From Effrenium voratum (taxonomy: Eukaryota; Sar; Dinophyceae; Suessiales; Symbiodiniaceae): a DNA stretch of 64,000 nt. A program made the translations under genes and the position numbers. The stretch is taken from the NCBI GenBank assembly GCA_963377175.1, contig CAUJNA010002824.1:62975-126974 (forward strand). Reading direction: 5' to 3'. Position 1 is the first letter of the stretch. Each line of letters begins with the position of its first letter. Positions 44,519 to 57,086 of the stretch are shown in pieces. The notes under the pieces are model-generated. The model saw nothing but the letters and a program-made list of their open reading frames with translations, was not told the origin of the DNA and searched no databases.

Positions 44519-44606
44519 TTCTTGGTTGACGTTGGAGGGGGAGCAAAAAAATGAATGTTAGCAGTTAAGTGGGGTTTCCCAACAACAACCATGTATTTAC
44601 GTTGCT
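44519..44606 (+). repeat. Dispersed repeat shared with 38419-38541
   Basis: Starts TTGGTTGACGTTGGAGG and ends CAACCATGTATTTACG. It directly precedes a TIR-6 element. Confidence 0.6.
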
Positions 44607-44607
44607 A

Positions 44608-44734
44608 CTGTGGATGGGCGAAATCCATTTCGCACCACTTTGAAACCACGGTTGAAACCATTGTTTGTTGGTATTTGCAGGGCAATCATTATCCCAGGGA
44701 TTCTTAGGTGGTGCAGGATTTCTTCCATCCACAG
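44608..44734 (+). mobile_element. TIR-6 copy
   Basis: 127 bp, CTGTGGATGGGCGAAATCC to TTTCTTCCATCCACAG, flanked by TA on both sides. The terminal GTGGAT and CCACAG would serve as donor and acceptor. Confidence 0.85.
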
Positions 44735-44869
44735 TAGACAAGCTACCATACAAGCAGGTACCAGTATCACCTACTCAAATGGACAACTTCGGGCACTCAC
44801 ATGTTCTGGAAATGTCTCCCTACAACCCCAGGGTATACCAAGTCAGATTCCGCTTCATAATTTAGTCAG

Positions 44870-47800
44870 CCTGACAAAGAAATATTGGAGGAGGGGTCTT
44901 TGGTCCCAAAGGACACCTTATGCTTCCCTCAGGTACGGCGTGGATGCGAAATTATTTTGATCCCAAGAGCGCCAAGGATACCCGGAAACATGAAACAGCA
45001 GTTGTGTCATCAGTGTGCGTCTTTGCAGGAAGGGGGGGACCCATTTTGGGTTGCCACCATTTTCAAGGCGAACAATGCAATCCACAGACTCCAAGCCGTT
45101 GACCTTGAGTGCGCGCACTCAACTGTTCCCACGTCACCGGAGAAAAGGCATGCGCCCGGGCGGCCAACTTTCGGGCGGTGTTCACAAGTGGGTGTGGCTC
45201 AAAGGCGGGAATTACCCGCAAAGGCCGTTAGAAAAACACGGTCACCATCATGTAGTGGCTGAGTAATATGTGGTTGTGGGTCAAACATGGGCCAAAATAG
45301 AACCCTGGAAAATGGAACCAAGGACTAAAATCTGCGGCTCCCTGGTGGTTCAATTTTGACCCACACCTATGTCATGGGGACAAAGGTGGCCGGCATTTCT
45401 TCCAACATTGGTCGAGCCTTGACAGAATCCGGGGAGCGCAAGTGGGTGTCTGGCTTGGAATGTTGAGACCAGACCAAAGCCACTTCGAGCTGCTGCTTAT
45501 CTTTGGTGAACATGGCCCACGTTGTTTGCTTCCCTCGGACCAAACAAGAAGGGACCAAGTCCTAGCAATTAGTGGCCTCTGGACATGCCTTCCGCACCGT
45601 TGCAGGCAAGGAACCTGTCTTGTCACTACAGACATCCCACAACCAACGGGATTGCCACCGCAAGAACAAGGACATGTCTTTCCTGCCACTTCAAAAACGA
45701 AGCCCTGCCAAACAATGGAGGTGCCTTCTTTTCGAGGGTACTCTTTGTGATGTTTTTACTAGAGAAACCCTAAATTAAAAGCAACTTTCAGCGTCCATCC
45801 CTGCGGGGGATTCTCAACTCGCCCCCAGGTCTCAAAACGAGTCGCTGCGCGTGCGCCACCTGACGCAAGTTGATGCATGGGCGGGGTGGCCATGCGTTTT
45901 GGGAATCGATGGGTGGATCGTCTTTGAGGGAACCCCCTGTTGGTCGGGTTTGAGGGGAACCAAAAGGAAAACGAACACTGTTGCGGGGTCCCCTAAAAAA
46001 GACACACCCAATAGAATAAACAGCAGACCTTGACAAGGCAACTTTTCATTTGGCAAGCACCCCTTGCGATCATTGTGCTCTGTTCTCATTTTGCGCTGGG
46101 GTGGGGCCGGGTGGGGGGCAAAATGCTCGGAATCCAGCGGGGCAAATCCAATAGTTCCCTTTTTAGCTCCAACATGCAAGGGCAAATCAGCTGAATCAGC
46201 CAGAAACATCCTGCATGTTCCGATCTCAGCTGGCAGGCAGATAGATACAGGCCCTTCTCTTTGAAATCGGCCAAAGTGGCCATTTCGCGTTCGGCGTGCG
46301 TGCTCCGATCTCGGCAGCGGTGTTGTCTGGACGTGTGGCAATGGTTTGCCTCTAGCAGCTTGCCCGTAGGTCAGGGGAATCGCCGGACTTGTTGCGGTGT
46401 TGTGATTGCATTTCGCTGTTTTGGGTCGCGTGGCGGTTGAATTCAGTTTTTTTTAGTCCTTTCGGCCGAGCAGTGTGCAAGAACTGTCGCAGAAGATCCA
46501 TGTTATCGAGGGCAGCTTCAGAGAAACCGTCTAAATCATGAGTCATATCCTCAGACCTCAGCTGCACCATACAGAAATGAAGTGAAATGAAGCTTGCTTT
46601 CTCTGTTGGCTCCTTGAAAAAACACGAAGCAACAACTCAAACCATCTCGAAATTGTCAGGTAATTTGCTTTGGTTTGGACGCGACGCCGAAACTCGGTTG
46701 CAAGCCCTTGACATGTGACTCCTAAGCTGAAGCGCCGAAACTGGCGAAACAAACCGTCCAAGTTCCAGGTTGGTCACACATGCAGGTTGCAACGGGGACG
46801 AAAAGGCAGCTTTGATAACAAGGGTCAAAATTGAAACAAGAACTCCGAAGACTCACCCGTTCCGTGGCCCAAAAATAGGCTCTTGGAAGAAACGAGCAAA
46901 CGGGGGAAGCCAACAGCTGGAACCAGCAGGGTTACCTCTTTGCGACAATAGAAGTTGACAAGATCAAACTTCGAAGACGATACTCTCCACTTCCATTGTT
47001 GGAAAGTGCGTCGCCACTGGGAAACAAAGAACTTGAGTCCAACACAGGGGCTAAGTCAAAAAGGGCGAGCCACTAGGGTCAGTTCAAATCCATTCGACTC
47101 GTGCCTCCTCGATCTGCCTTTCTGCACGCCGCAGAGGGATCGGCCACATGGCGCTATCCGGAGAATTGGCTCAAAATGGTCTTCCCACAAAGTATAAAGC
47201 GTCCATGAACTCAGCAGGTGAAGAGTTCGCTGCCACAACAACACAATGACGAAGCCATCAGGAGAACGTAACTTAAAATCACCTCAAACACAAACGGTAA
47301 TTTTGCCGTGGCATACTCAAGTGACACGTGTTCAATGTTGAAGATGTGAACTCGAAGCGTGCTATATGGGAACCATCTGCAAGTTGCGTGCAGTTTGAGA
47401 TTGAAACCATCCAAGAAACGGGTTCTCTATGTTGAGACAAATCTGGAGGGCGGGCAATCACTGGATGCAGGAGGCAAACAAAAATACCTTTACAAATTGG
47501 ACACCAACTGATTGGGGGGAAGCACAAACATCAATAGTTTTAAGTTGCTCCGGGGTACCTTTGCAAATTGGAAACCAGCTGATTGGGGGAGGGGGCAAAC
47601 ATATAATAGCTTTACTGTGGCCCGTTGGAAGCACGGATCTTGCACACCGACGGAATTTCCCGCAGATTTCGGCGAGTCTGGTCGTCTTGAGCCAGTGACA
47701 GGCACAACAAGCGCATCGAATACCCTCCCACTCCTCAAAATGTGGGACTCCCAAACAAAATTTTCCTGTACAACTCAATGGCTTGTCGGGCTTCATGTTA

Positions 47801-48035
47801 ATCTGCAGGGGTCACATGTGTATAATTTGAACCCAGGATTGATGAGCCCCGCTTGATTTATAGGGGGTCTCCCGCTTTGAGGGGGTGTCATCAAGATGAT
47901 GGAAACCAACAGGCGGTCTCTTCAAAGGAAAATGTCCAAATCTGGCACTACCAGAACGAAACCAGCGGTGTCTTGAATGCTTTCCCATTTTCAATCAGAC
48001 CTAGAAGGTTGGCGAAGTACAAGGCCCCTATATTT
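44870..48035. other. Mostly unassigned; one TIR-7 copy
   Basis: Overlapping frames of 60-169 codons on both strands with no domain. Short repeats near 47500-47600 (TTTGCAAATTGGA...CAGCTGATTGGGGG twice). Nothing can be assigned. Confidence 0.4.
45275..45366 (+). mobile_element. TIR-7 copy
   Basis: Starts TGTGGGTCAAACATGG and ends CAATTTTGACCCACA. The body GGAACCAAGGACTAAAATCTGCGG matches copies at 60739 and 62692 (quoted in part). Confidence 0.8.
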
Positions 48036-48040
48036 TCCGA

Positions 48041-48600
48041 CTAAACATCAAGAGGAAACAGTCGGTCCACAAAGTGATGTCTAAACCGGATTGAAAGGCC
48101 GCTTCCAGGTTCGCTTAGCCCCTCCCCAAAGTGCTTCTGTGCATCTAGCCAACTGGCACTTTGGTGCTCCGTGTGTGCAATAGCAGCCCACACAAGCCCC
48201 GGCATTCTCAGGGATCCACAGGGCGGCAGTCGAGTCTCCCTGCTAACTCCAAACCTGGACGAAATCCGTTTCGCACCACCGAAGAAACCCTGGGAGAATT
48301 CGCTTGCCCTGTAAATACCAACGGTCTCAAAGTGGTCTCAAAGTGGTCTCAAAGTGGTGCGAAATGGATTTCGCCCGTCCATCCGCAGCTAGGTCCTCCA
48401 GTAGAGAGGTTTGAACAAGGGTACCCTTTTTTTCTGTAGTCTATTTTAGTTGGGGAACCCTCCCAACCAAAAAAGGGGGTGAGAAGGCTGGGGGACCTAG
48501 ACAGCATGCCCCAACCCCAGGTCCCATGCCCCGGGGCCCGGCCCAGGGGGCCCGGGGACCCCAAGCGAATCAACCCGCGCCTGTGACACCAACGAGCGCC
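48041..48600 (-). CDS. Two-exon 3' gene end with composite TIR-1/TIR-6 intron
   Basis: Minus-strand exon 48254-48041 encodes 71 codons to a TAG: FGVSRETRLPPCGSLRMPGL, VWAAIAHTEHQSASWLDAQK, HFGEGLSEPGS... and HFVDRLFPLDV. It begins right after GTCCAG|, the end of a TIR-6 element. The upstream exon (about 48600-48497) ends TCTAG, where TIR-1 copy K starts GTCC. Splicing out both elements together (48496-48255) keeps the frame (TCT AG|G TTT). The upstream exon is Gly/Pro-rich, so its frame is less certain. No family recognised. Confidence 0.45.
48255..48388 (-). mobile_element. TIR-6 copy (diverged)
   Basis: CTGGACGAAATCCG to TTTCGCCCGTCCATCCGCAG, with a triple TGGTCTCAAAG repeat inside. It directly adjoins TIR-1 copy K. 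Confidence 0.75.
48389..48500 (-). mobile_element. TIR-1 copy K
   Basis: 112 bp, CTAGGTCCTCCAGTAG to GGGGGACCTAG. It forms the 5' half of a composite intron on the minus strand. Confidence 0.85.
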
Positions 48601-48699
48601 TGCAGTTGGCATCTCACGGAAATTCCCAACTGCCACCGGGGTTTTGGAGCTGTGCTTGCATCCAATAGCTTGTAACGCAGCATATGCCCCGTGAGAGGG

Positions 48700-48815
48700 G
48701 TGTATATATATATATAGGGGGGGGGGGGGTACTTGTCTGACCCATGACCATTGGGGGAGGGGGGGGGACTGGCAACGCTGCACCATATATATATATATAT
48801 ACATGTATACACATA
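48700..48815. repeat. TA and G-run microsatellites
   Basis: Two short (TA)n runs flank G-rich homopolymers. Frames spanning them are artefacts. Confidence 0.85.
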
Positions 48816-49708
48816 GATGTATGATGTATAGTGAGTGGTAGACATCATTTCCATTCCTCCAAAACCCATCCCTTTCAAAGGCCCAACATTTGGAGCGGCA
48901 CCTTTTGAAGGGAAACCCACAGGAACATCTTCGGGTCTCCCCTGGAGACCAAGTACTTGTGTTGGGAATTTTTAGCGTCCCCCCAGTTGACCTTTGAAAC
49001 ATTCTACAGCGAACAAAGAAACGATTCGCATCCCGAAACAGACTGAACAAAGAAAGTCGGCGGACGAACTCCAACTCCCTCCCCGTTTCCTCAGGAAGAG
49101 TGTAAGTTGGAAGGGCTGCACTGGACACCAAAACCAGCGAAACCATACTTTGATATATTTTACCATTGGAGAGAAAAAGGCACACGGAGCGACGCACGCC
49201 CTGTTTCATGGTGGTTTGCAGCACCTAAGAGCAAGACTTTGCCCTTGCTTCCATGCTCAGTTGATACAGGCAAAGCTGGCTCCATATTAGACATCCCGCT
49301 TGGCCAATCAAATGGCTGCATATGGGCCAAGATGGTGCACATGATTTGCAGTAACCCCCCTTGCGCCCCCTCACAACGAACACATGATTTGCCAGTCACA
49401 GGGTCTCAAGGAGTTTGTCAACCAGTCTTCCCTGGATTGCCACTAGCAAGGAATTTGGTCCATCCCTGGTCAGGGCTCTTCAGGTAGACAGCTAGAGGGG
49501 GGAATCTTTTCGGGGAAATCAACCACGGGGCTTGGTCTACGGGCGAGTCCCAGTGCTCCCAGCGAAAAGGTGAAGAGAAACATTGCAACTAGCTCATGGG
49601 GGTAGGAATCATGCGGCTCTTGAGCCTCTTGAAACGAACAAAAATAGGGCCCCCCGAAAAGCATAGGTTGCTGTTCCCTTTGGTTTCCAACAATGCCAGC
49701 AGCCGAGG

Positions 49709-49763
49709 TCACAGGAAATCCTGCTCAGTTCCGGAGCCACCAAGAAAAGACACACCCTTGCGC
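49709..49763 (-). CDS. Possible 3' exon after TIR-4
   Basis: Reads ERKGVSFLGGSGTEQDFL to TGA, starting at the TIR-4 terminus ...AAATGG|AG. A GC-rich coding-like segment (including LASLDNGSLEKATAQAS) lies on the other side of the element at about 49977-49871, but the joining phase is unresolved. Confidence 0.3.
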
Positions 49764-49870
49764 TCCATTTGCTTAAGGCCCCTGGAAAAAAAAAATATAT
49801 ATTTCCAGTAGTGATAGACTCCCTTTAAAACCAAGAGGGGAAAATACATAATATTCTTAATTAAATGGAA
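49764..49870 (-). mobile_element. TIR-4 copy
   Basis: TCCATTTGCTTAAGGCC to TTCTTAATTAAATGGA, with the ATTTCCAGTAGTGATAGA core. Confidence 0.85.
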
Positions 49871-50003
49871 GCTTGAGCCGTTGCCTTCTCCAAGGACCCA
49901 TTGTCCAACGAGGCCAGCAAATTCCGCTGCATCCTCGCGAATCGAGGCGCGCCCGGACGCTGCCTTTTCACGAAACGAGAGCCATATGGCAAGCGAACCA
50001 AAA

Positions 50004-50115
50004 TCAAAACCCGGTACAAAAATGGTCGACCCAGAACCATGCTTCAAGAACTAAGAAGGCGGATATCCGCAGCTATTTATGGGTGGGATCTTAATAACCT
50101 TAACTTGGTTTTGAT
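50004..50115 (+). mobile_element. TIR-5 copy
   Basis: TCAAAACCCGGTACAAAA to CTTGGTTTTGA. The right end is diverged and the body is well conserved with the other two copies. Confidence 0.8.
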
Positions 50116-51210
50116 TGTGACATAAGTGGAAGTTGGAAAGCTCAAGTGGTTTTGAACCAGTCCGGAGTTAGGCATTGCTGAAACCTGTACGTTCGATCGG
50201 CCATTTTGCTTTTGATCAACCATGACAAATGTATACTACATCTACCCCGGGACGGCCTAAAGGGCTGCCCCAGTTTCTCGTTTCAGCTGTGGTTCTGGTT
50301 CTGGTTCTGGGGTTGTGGTTGTTGCGGTGGGTTGGTCGTACAATCTGGTCAAAATAGAACAATCGTAGGATTTTTGGTAAAATTACTCCAAAGCCCTCTT
50401 GTGAACAAGTGTGCAGTATAAGTGTACAAAACAAAAACAAAAAACATATCAAAGACTCTAGTGATGCCCATTGCTTGCTTCTCTTCATTGAACATCTAAG
50501 AACTTATATCTTCCCTGAGAATCTTTCACTTTCCTCGGCCCCAAGCCAGTGATCCATCCCCCCCCTCCCCCATGCCCAGTGCTCCTCTTCCGAAGCGCCT
50601 CCTCACCTGGCAGCTGAAAACGGCATTCCGCTTTCAAACGGGGAGAAAGGAGACACGTGTCCGGTAGCAAATGCCTTGCGCTCGTTTTGCGGATTTCTGC
50701 TTTTGTTCTTGTCCAGTTTCCGGGTTGCAAAGAACATGTTCATAGTTGTTTTTCGTTCACGGGGTTCCCACACCCATGTTCTATCAAGGATTCCATTCCA
50801 GTGGAAGATTTGCCTCTGGTTCTTGGCAAGGGAGGCCAAAGATGGTGGCTCACATTTTGGCCAATGCAAATAGAAACCTGCTTCCCTCGACTCACCCCTT
50901 TCATGTCCTTTTGGCAACCTGCATGCGACCTGCAATGGAGCATTCCTCTGGTGAACACCGGGTGGGCTCCTTTTCAAACTCTTTGAAAACCATCGTAGGT
51001 CAAGCCAGTCCCCGACATGCTGAAAAAGCTCCAGCACAAAGAACCAACCAGTGGGAATAATGGGAATTGCCTACTTCTGTGACACCACTCTATTGTAAAT
51101 AACGAGTTCTCCATTATCTCAAGGTTTCTTGTGCACAGAAGTTTGAAGTGGGGGGAAAAACACCTTGAACATTTGCACAGCCCTGACTCTGCAAAAAAAA
51201 AGTCCAAGAC

Positions 51211-51318
51211 CTTTCGCGAGCTTCGACCGGACGTTGAAACGACGCCAGAGGCCAGTGGCCGGGGGCCCAGGCGGTCTCGCTCCTTCGACTGGCTCAAGGC
51301 CTGCTCGAGCTTTGGCGT
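51211..51318 (-). CDS. Possible exon, unknown product
   Basis: Reads LEQALSQSKERDRLGPRPLA then SGVVSTSGRSSRK and ends GCGAAAG|GTCTTGG, a good donor. The preceding GCCAAAG could be the acceptor. Charged, Ser-rich, no family recognised. Confidence 0.35.
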
Positions 51319-51443
51319 CGGTAAGGATGGGTTGGTTTTCGGTATGCTGTAGCAAGGTGGGTGGGGTATTTTTTTTTTTTTAATGACTAAAATATTGTTA
51401 GATACAGCCGAATTTTATGGTGCTGTTAAAAAACGAAGGTGGT

Positions 51444-51482
51444 TGGTAGGAAGGTAGGTAGGTAGGCAGGTAGGCAGGTTGG
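51444..51482. repeat. (GGTA)n/(GGCA)n microsatellite
   Basis: About ten tetranucleotide units GGTA/GGCA. Confidence 0.9.
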
Positions 51483-52604
51483 TTGCCCACCTTGAGAAAC
51501 TTTGGCGCCTTCCTCCCGCTTCTTTTCTGCAGGGTCGGGGTTCCGCAAAGTCTCTCCTTTCAAGGGAAAGGTGTCAAGTAGTCAACATATCATTCGACAT
51601 GCCCACAAAAAGACCTCAGCAAGCAACGTTGTCAATGGGCTCGTCTCAAAACCAGCTTGCCACGATCAAGCAGTTTTGCATCGCTGATGTTGGATTTAGT
51701 CGAGTTTTACCAACCCTTCCGTGCATTCCAGTGCAAGTGGTCAGTGCATCCAATGTCATCCTCTTGACTATACGAAACTATTTGGGACTAAGTCCTAAAA
51801 AGAGACCCCGGTGGCCCCAGTTCCAAAAAAGACAGCCCTTGGGCTTGGTCGATTTAGAAACCCGCCACAAGAAGACAACTCAAGGCACCACTGGAGGTCT
51901 GTCCAATTCCCACCAGAAACCGATGAGGGCCCGATACCCATCAACCAACTCATACCTGGTAATAGTGTTCCCTTTACATATGTGTATGCATGTATATCCT
52001 TCAATCATTCCTTCTCCTTGAAAGCAGAACCCGGAAAACGAAAATCAATCCGGCCATGCCCACGCCCACACAATCGCCTTCTCCAGTGAGCCATCGTGCA
52101 GAGACTGAACCAAGCCGTCACGGATCCTCAGTGGAACGCATAGAAAACGCTAAACAGGGTTGGACGTAACATTGCTTGCGATTCTGTGGCGGCACCTTTG
52201 AATATTGAAAGGGCAGCGGGCAGCGAAAAGGACGCTCACAAACAAATGACAATTCGCCATCCGGTCGCGCAGGGATTGCCAGCTGACCCTCCACCATCTT
52301 GTGCAACATGTCCTAGGTACTCTGGAGCAAGATGCATGTTCGGTAGTGTGTCAGACGTAACAGTTGGTCGTGAGATGGTAGACCCATCCCCATCACCACT
52401 CAAACGGTGAATCTTCCCTGATCCAACTCGATCAAGTGCTGCGTGCCACGAGTCTAAAATGGAAATGGGGTATCCAATGGATTGGTGAATAAAAGTAGCC
52501 AAACTTGTTTATTCCCCAGCAGCTGAAAGCTTTGGGGTCTCAGCCCAGATAGGCTCCGGGGTGGTCCGGGGCGGCCCTGAGGTAAGGTTCCACGAGGTTC
52601 CTCC

Positions 52605-52757
52605 TTGGTGAAGAAAAGTAACCAAGCTCGTTTGATTTACCGCTGATCAACTGGATTGGTGAAGAAAAGTAACCAAACTTGTTTGATTTACCGCTGATCA
52701 ACTGGCTTGGTGAAGAAAGTAACCAAACTTGTTTGATTTACTACTGATTCACAGTCC
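52605..52757. repeat. 51-bp tandem repeat, three copies
   Basis: Units start TTGGTGAAGAAAAGTAACC at 52605, 52656 and 52707 and contain TTTGATTTAC(C/T)(G/A)CTGAT. An older diverged copy lies near 52482. No inverted ends. Confidence 0.92.
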
Positions 52758-55002
52758 AAAGTCTCGAGTGACTAATTAGAGTCCGAAACGGAAAACTCGA
52801 GTGAGACACCCTCAGTCGCCCTAAAATTTGAGGCCAAGGCCGCGCCCGCCAGTCACCTGGGCGGACGTTTGGCTTCGCTGTCCCCTTGGCAACAAAAATC
52901 CCGAGATGTGTATCTGTATATATATATATATGTGTTTTTAATATATATATATATACCCTAAGGGTCACCATTCCCATAGGCGGCCTGCGGGCCCCTGGTC
53001 CAGAGTAAACAAGGACCCCTAATCCCAACCCCCTCCACGACATGCTTGCATCGTTTTCATATCACCTTCACGCTTCTTGTGGCGAATGAGCAACTGGAAC
53101 TTGGCAAAGTGCCGTTGCATCACTCGCTGAGACACTGTGCTACGATGACATATTCGGGCAATCCGGAAATTGCTCCTACGACGGCTCTGCCACACAAAAG
53201 TGTGCAGAATGTCGGCGAAACTCTCTCTTGCCTGACAGTGGAGAGCAAGTGCATCATGTGGTGGTGCTTTGGGATCAGCGCCCACAGTCTCCTGTTCGGC
53301 TGCTTTCCGCGGATGGCCGACAACAAGCTGCGCAAATGTGTGTGCGTGAGCAAGTGAAGCTGACCAAGCTGGTAGAAGCTTTGAGCTTCAACCACGCAAG
53401 TTCTGCTCATCCATCTGTTGAGCCTCGCAAGAGTGAAGCGTGGCTGCGTAGATAGAATTTTGTTTTGCTTCTTCCACTGGCCAAAACTGCACGAAGGCAG
53501 CTTTGAGAAGAGGGCCGAGCGATCTGTCGTGTCTGCCGCGCGTCCAATGTCCAAAGGCGCCGCCCTCTGCGAGGTACACGAGGGCGCTGCCGTTCGTCAC
53601 CTTCCCCGTGCCAAGCAGTTGCGAATGGCACACATTTTGCAAAAAGCGTTCCGAGGCGGGCACCAGAAATTCTGAAGGCGATCGATCCTGAGAGAGCTGC
53701 CAAGGCAAAAGGGAAGGCGCGTGCGACCTCACGTGATTTTGGAGCTGAAAAGGATGGTTTGCTTTTGAGGGCTCGCAGTCCTCCATTGGATGGGTAATGA
53801 CCCTGACGGGGCAGATTTGAAAGAGAGAAGCACGGCCGGATGGAAAAAACATATTTCCATCACGCAAGAATCTGAGGTGCGCAGGAGTGCTCTGTCCATG
53901 AGAGGTGAATGTGTTACGGTGTGAAGCCGGCTCCAACAGTCATGAAAGTCATGCTCACATCCGCGTGCTCTTTGCAGCACTGGCGCCAGCTACAAAAAAC
54001 AAGTTGGAGCGGAAAGGATGGACACGGTGCTTCTTGACCAGCCACTTACGGTCTGATTGCGCAGAAGAGAGCATAAACTGGTACTAGTCTCTCCAAGGAT
54101 AGCTCTGCTGCACACCATATATGCGCTCCGCAACTGCTCCCGTGAAGTCGTGCGTGACGTGCAATCAGAAAGTACCACGCAAAAGGCAAATGTCTGTAGC
54201 ACAAATCACTGCACCAGGCAAGGACATCCAGATTTCCAACCTCCGAATTCCCCGAAGTTTGGACGCCGTCTCCGTAGATCACTTTGTGAAACGGCTGACT
54301 GGCAGCACAGCAGGGTGCGCTCGGAACCACGGGGAAGTGGAATGCACATGCTTCCAATATTCAACAAGATCCACACCGGCAGTGAAGAAATATTTGGACA
54401 AGTCCTTGCTCCCAGACAGCCGCTGCTAGCTTGTCCTAAATTTTTGGCCGTGCGCAATATCTTCTGATTTTTGGGTCCCGCGGGCGGGCCTTCGCAAGTT
54501 CAGTTTCAATTGTCATGCCGTTGAGGCTTCTGAGGATGGCGCGCAAGTCGCTTTTGCAGTTGCTTGTGCGCAGGCCGGCTGACCCTATGCGCGCTAGCCG
54601 AGCCACCTTGCGCGCCACGCCGCCAGACTTCTGGCAGAAGGAGACGGCCGCTGTGGCCAGTTGCTGCACCTTGGGCGGCTGCAAAGAACTGCAGTTTCAA
54701 GGAAAGTCTTTCACTCACAGACTCGGGGTCACGGCGAAATCTGATGAACGCTTACATAGCCGAGGAAAAACGACTTCCAAACATCGCCGGAAGCTCTGGC
54801 CTTGAGAGCGGTCACGTTTCTGTGACAAAGTCGTCTATCAGCATTTCAGCTAGTCCAGACACAGGTGCCGTAGACGAGCTTGCGTCTGCAAACAACGCAG
54901 GCTCATTTGCGTTAAGCCGCGCTTTCTTGGCCTCGAGCGTGCCAATTTCGCTCGAGAGACGCCCCTTTTTTGCTACACCCTTTCTTTCTAAAAGGAACGC
55001 CC

Positions 55003-55165
55003 CTGTTTGAAAGGGACACCTATTTGTTTGAGGGGCACCCCCTTTGAAAGAGGGACACCCCCTTCTCAAGAAAAGGCAGCGCCGTGTTGAAAGAGGGACA
55101 CCCCCTTTTGAAAGAGGGATCACGCCTTTCCTTTCGAGACACCCCTTTCTTGAGGGAGACCGCTT
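55003..55165. repeat. GAAAGAGGGACACCCCCTTTT degenerate tandem
   Basis: Five or more variants of a roughly 20-45 bp unit built on a GGGACACCCCCTT palindrome-like core. Confidence 0.8.
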
Positions 55166-57039
55166 GTTTTGCAAAATGTTTAAACCATAGAGTGCAAGGC
55201 GCATTGATCAATTGGCTGGGTGATGTGAAAGCAGCATCATATCACAATTGTCATTTGGCATGGGCCCTTTTTCTAGCAACGCAACGCGACCCTTATACTG
55301 AACCCGCTTTGATGGACAAGGAGTTGTTGTCGGTGCTTTTCACATGCAGAGAAAAGAGAGCAACCTCCCCCCCAACCTTGCTTGGACACTCTCGCTCTCT
55401 CCCTCTCTCTCTCGGATTTTACTTGCCCCGTCAAGAACGTGATGCGTGCGGCCATTGCCAGCTGTTGCACTCTAAAATCTCACCCATAGCAAAAAAGGAG
55501 GTGCAACAGCTGTTTGGAAGCTTCGTGTAAACATGGGCCACAAACTGTTTAGGCCGCAACAAAGCTGAGCCATGGCCTGACTGCCCAGCGCTGGTAGCTC
55601 CAGCGCTGCTGGCTTCAGTCTTTCGTGTCGTTGTTGGAGTCGGACGCCATCAGGGTCTGGCTGGGCAACACCAAGTCAGAGTTGCCCGTTGTTTCCTGGG
55701 GAGTACGTGTTTCTTTGAAAACTTGTTTAGGCATGAAGGCTTCATTTTGTGGCATTTTTTTGGCCTTCGCTGGGCGCGCTTGACAAGCCGAAGGGATCTA
55801 AGATGACGGTCGCCTCCGGCAAATTACCTTTGGTCCAGCGCAACACGCAGTTTTAAGGGACACGCCCTATCATCTAAGCAAAGCGCTTGTAGACTTCTTG
55901 CTTTTCTTGGATGTCCGAGCTCTGCGTGGATTAGGGATCATGACATCTTTCAGCCTTTTCGCGGCCTTGCAGGGGCAAGCAGTTGTTGAATCCAACACCC
56001 CCTTAAGGATCGAAAATGGGAGGGGAAGTCTCCAATGCGATTTGCATATTCTGAGGTTTGTAGGCCAGTCCTCCGTCTGTGTGCCCCTTTGCGTTGCTTT
56101 GCCGCCAGTAACGCCTTGCGTAACTGAGCAAGCTGTGGAGCGAATACCTCCTGAGCCAATCATGTCCATGCATGCATGCATGCATGCACGTGCATGTGCG
56201 GTCTGTGTGGCGTTTTGACGCTTGACGCCGGGTCTTGTCTAAGGCCCATCTGCAACAGTCGCGTCGGGCCTTTTGTGGGACAGTCGGTGATCTGCTTCGG
56301 CATCCAGTTTAGAACATACCCGCCAAGAAGGGACTAGGGAAGTTATCTTGACGGGCGCAACAGTAAAGGATTCAAAAGAAGACATGATTCGCATGTGCAT
56401 TCACCTCTTCACACTTCGCCTTCAGGCCATACTCGGTAATTGATAACCATGTCAGGGAACAATGTTGGCACTTTCTTATCAATAGCCGCCCTGCAGCATT
56501 GGACAAAGGCGTTTGTGGGAAGGTGAAGTTTTGTCAAACCTCAGCTGCTCGTGTGAGTCTCAAATCCTTTTTGCATGCGGTGCCGTAGGCGCATGTAAAA
56601 ACGCGACTCCAAGTGCTGGCTAGGCACTCAAAGCCTGATCCTTTTCAGGGCTCGCAGCCATGTGTCAAGCCACGGGTGGGCGGGCTAAGAACTTTGAAAA
56701 TGCATCACCAATTGTGGCATATGTTGAAGTCCACGGTCGCGTGGGTGCCCCAACAAACGGCCTTCAAAATCGCCTTCCGCGAGGCATCAGCAGCAGCGCC
56801 AGAGCCGACGGGCCGGAAACGCGGCACCATTGGGTGGAGGTAAAGTGTCAGCCCCCTATGCTTTTTGTTTGCCACACGCTTGCAAAAGGACCGAAACTTC
56901 AATAGAGGGATGATACTCATCATAGTCACGTCATGAGTACTGAGTGAAAGTACCGCCGGGCCCCTGATCCAAACTCAAGGGCCCTGAGCCCTGATTGAAA
57001 CCAAGGGCCCCGCCACCTTGGAGGGGCCAACGACCCTTA

Positions 57040-57086
57040 GGGTATATATATATATATATACACATATATATATATATACACATATA
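57040..57086. repeat. (TA)n/(CATATA) microsatellite
   Basis: Two TA runs separated by CACA. A similar array is at 57348-57368. Confidence 0.9.

Noticed and set aside
53036..54440. GC-rich region with several 75-180 codon frames, possibly a decayed pol gene
   Set aside because: No catalytic motif of protease, integrase or RT could be found in any frame.
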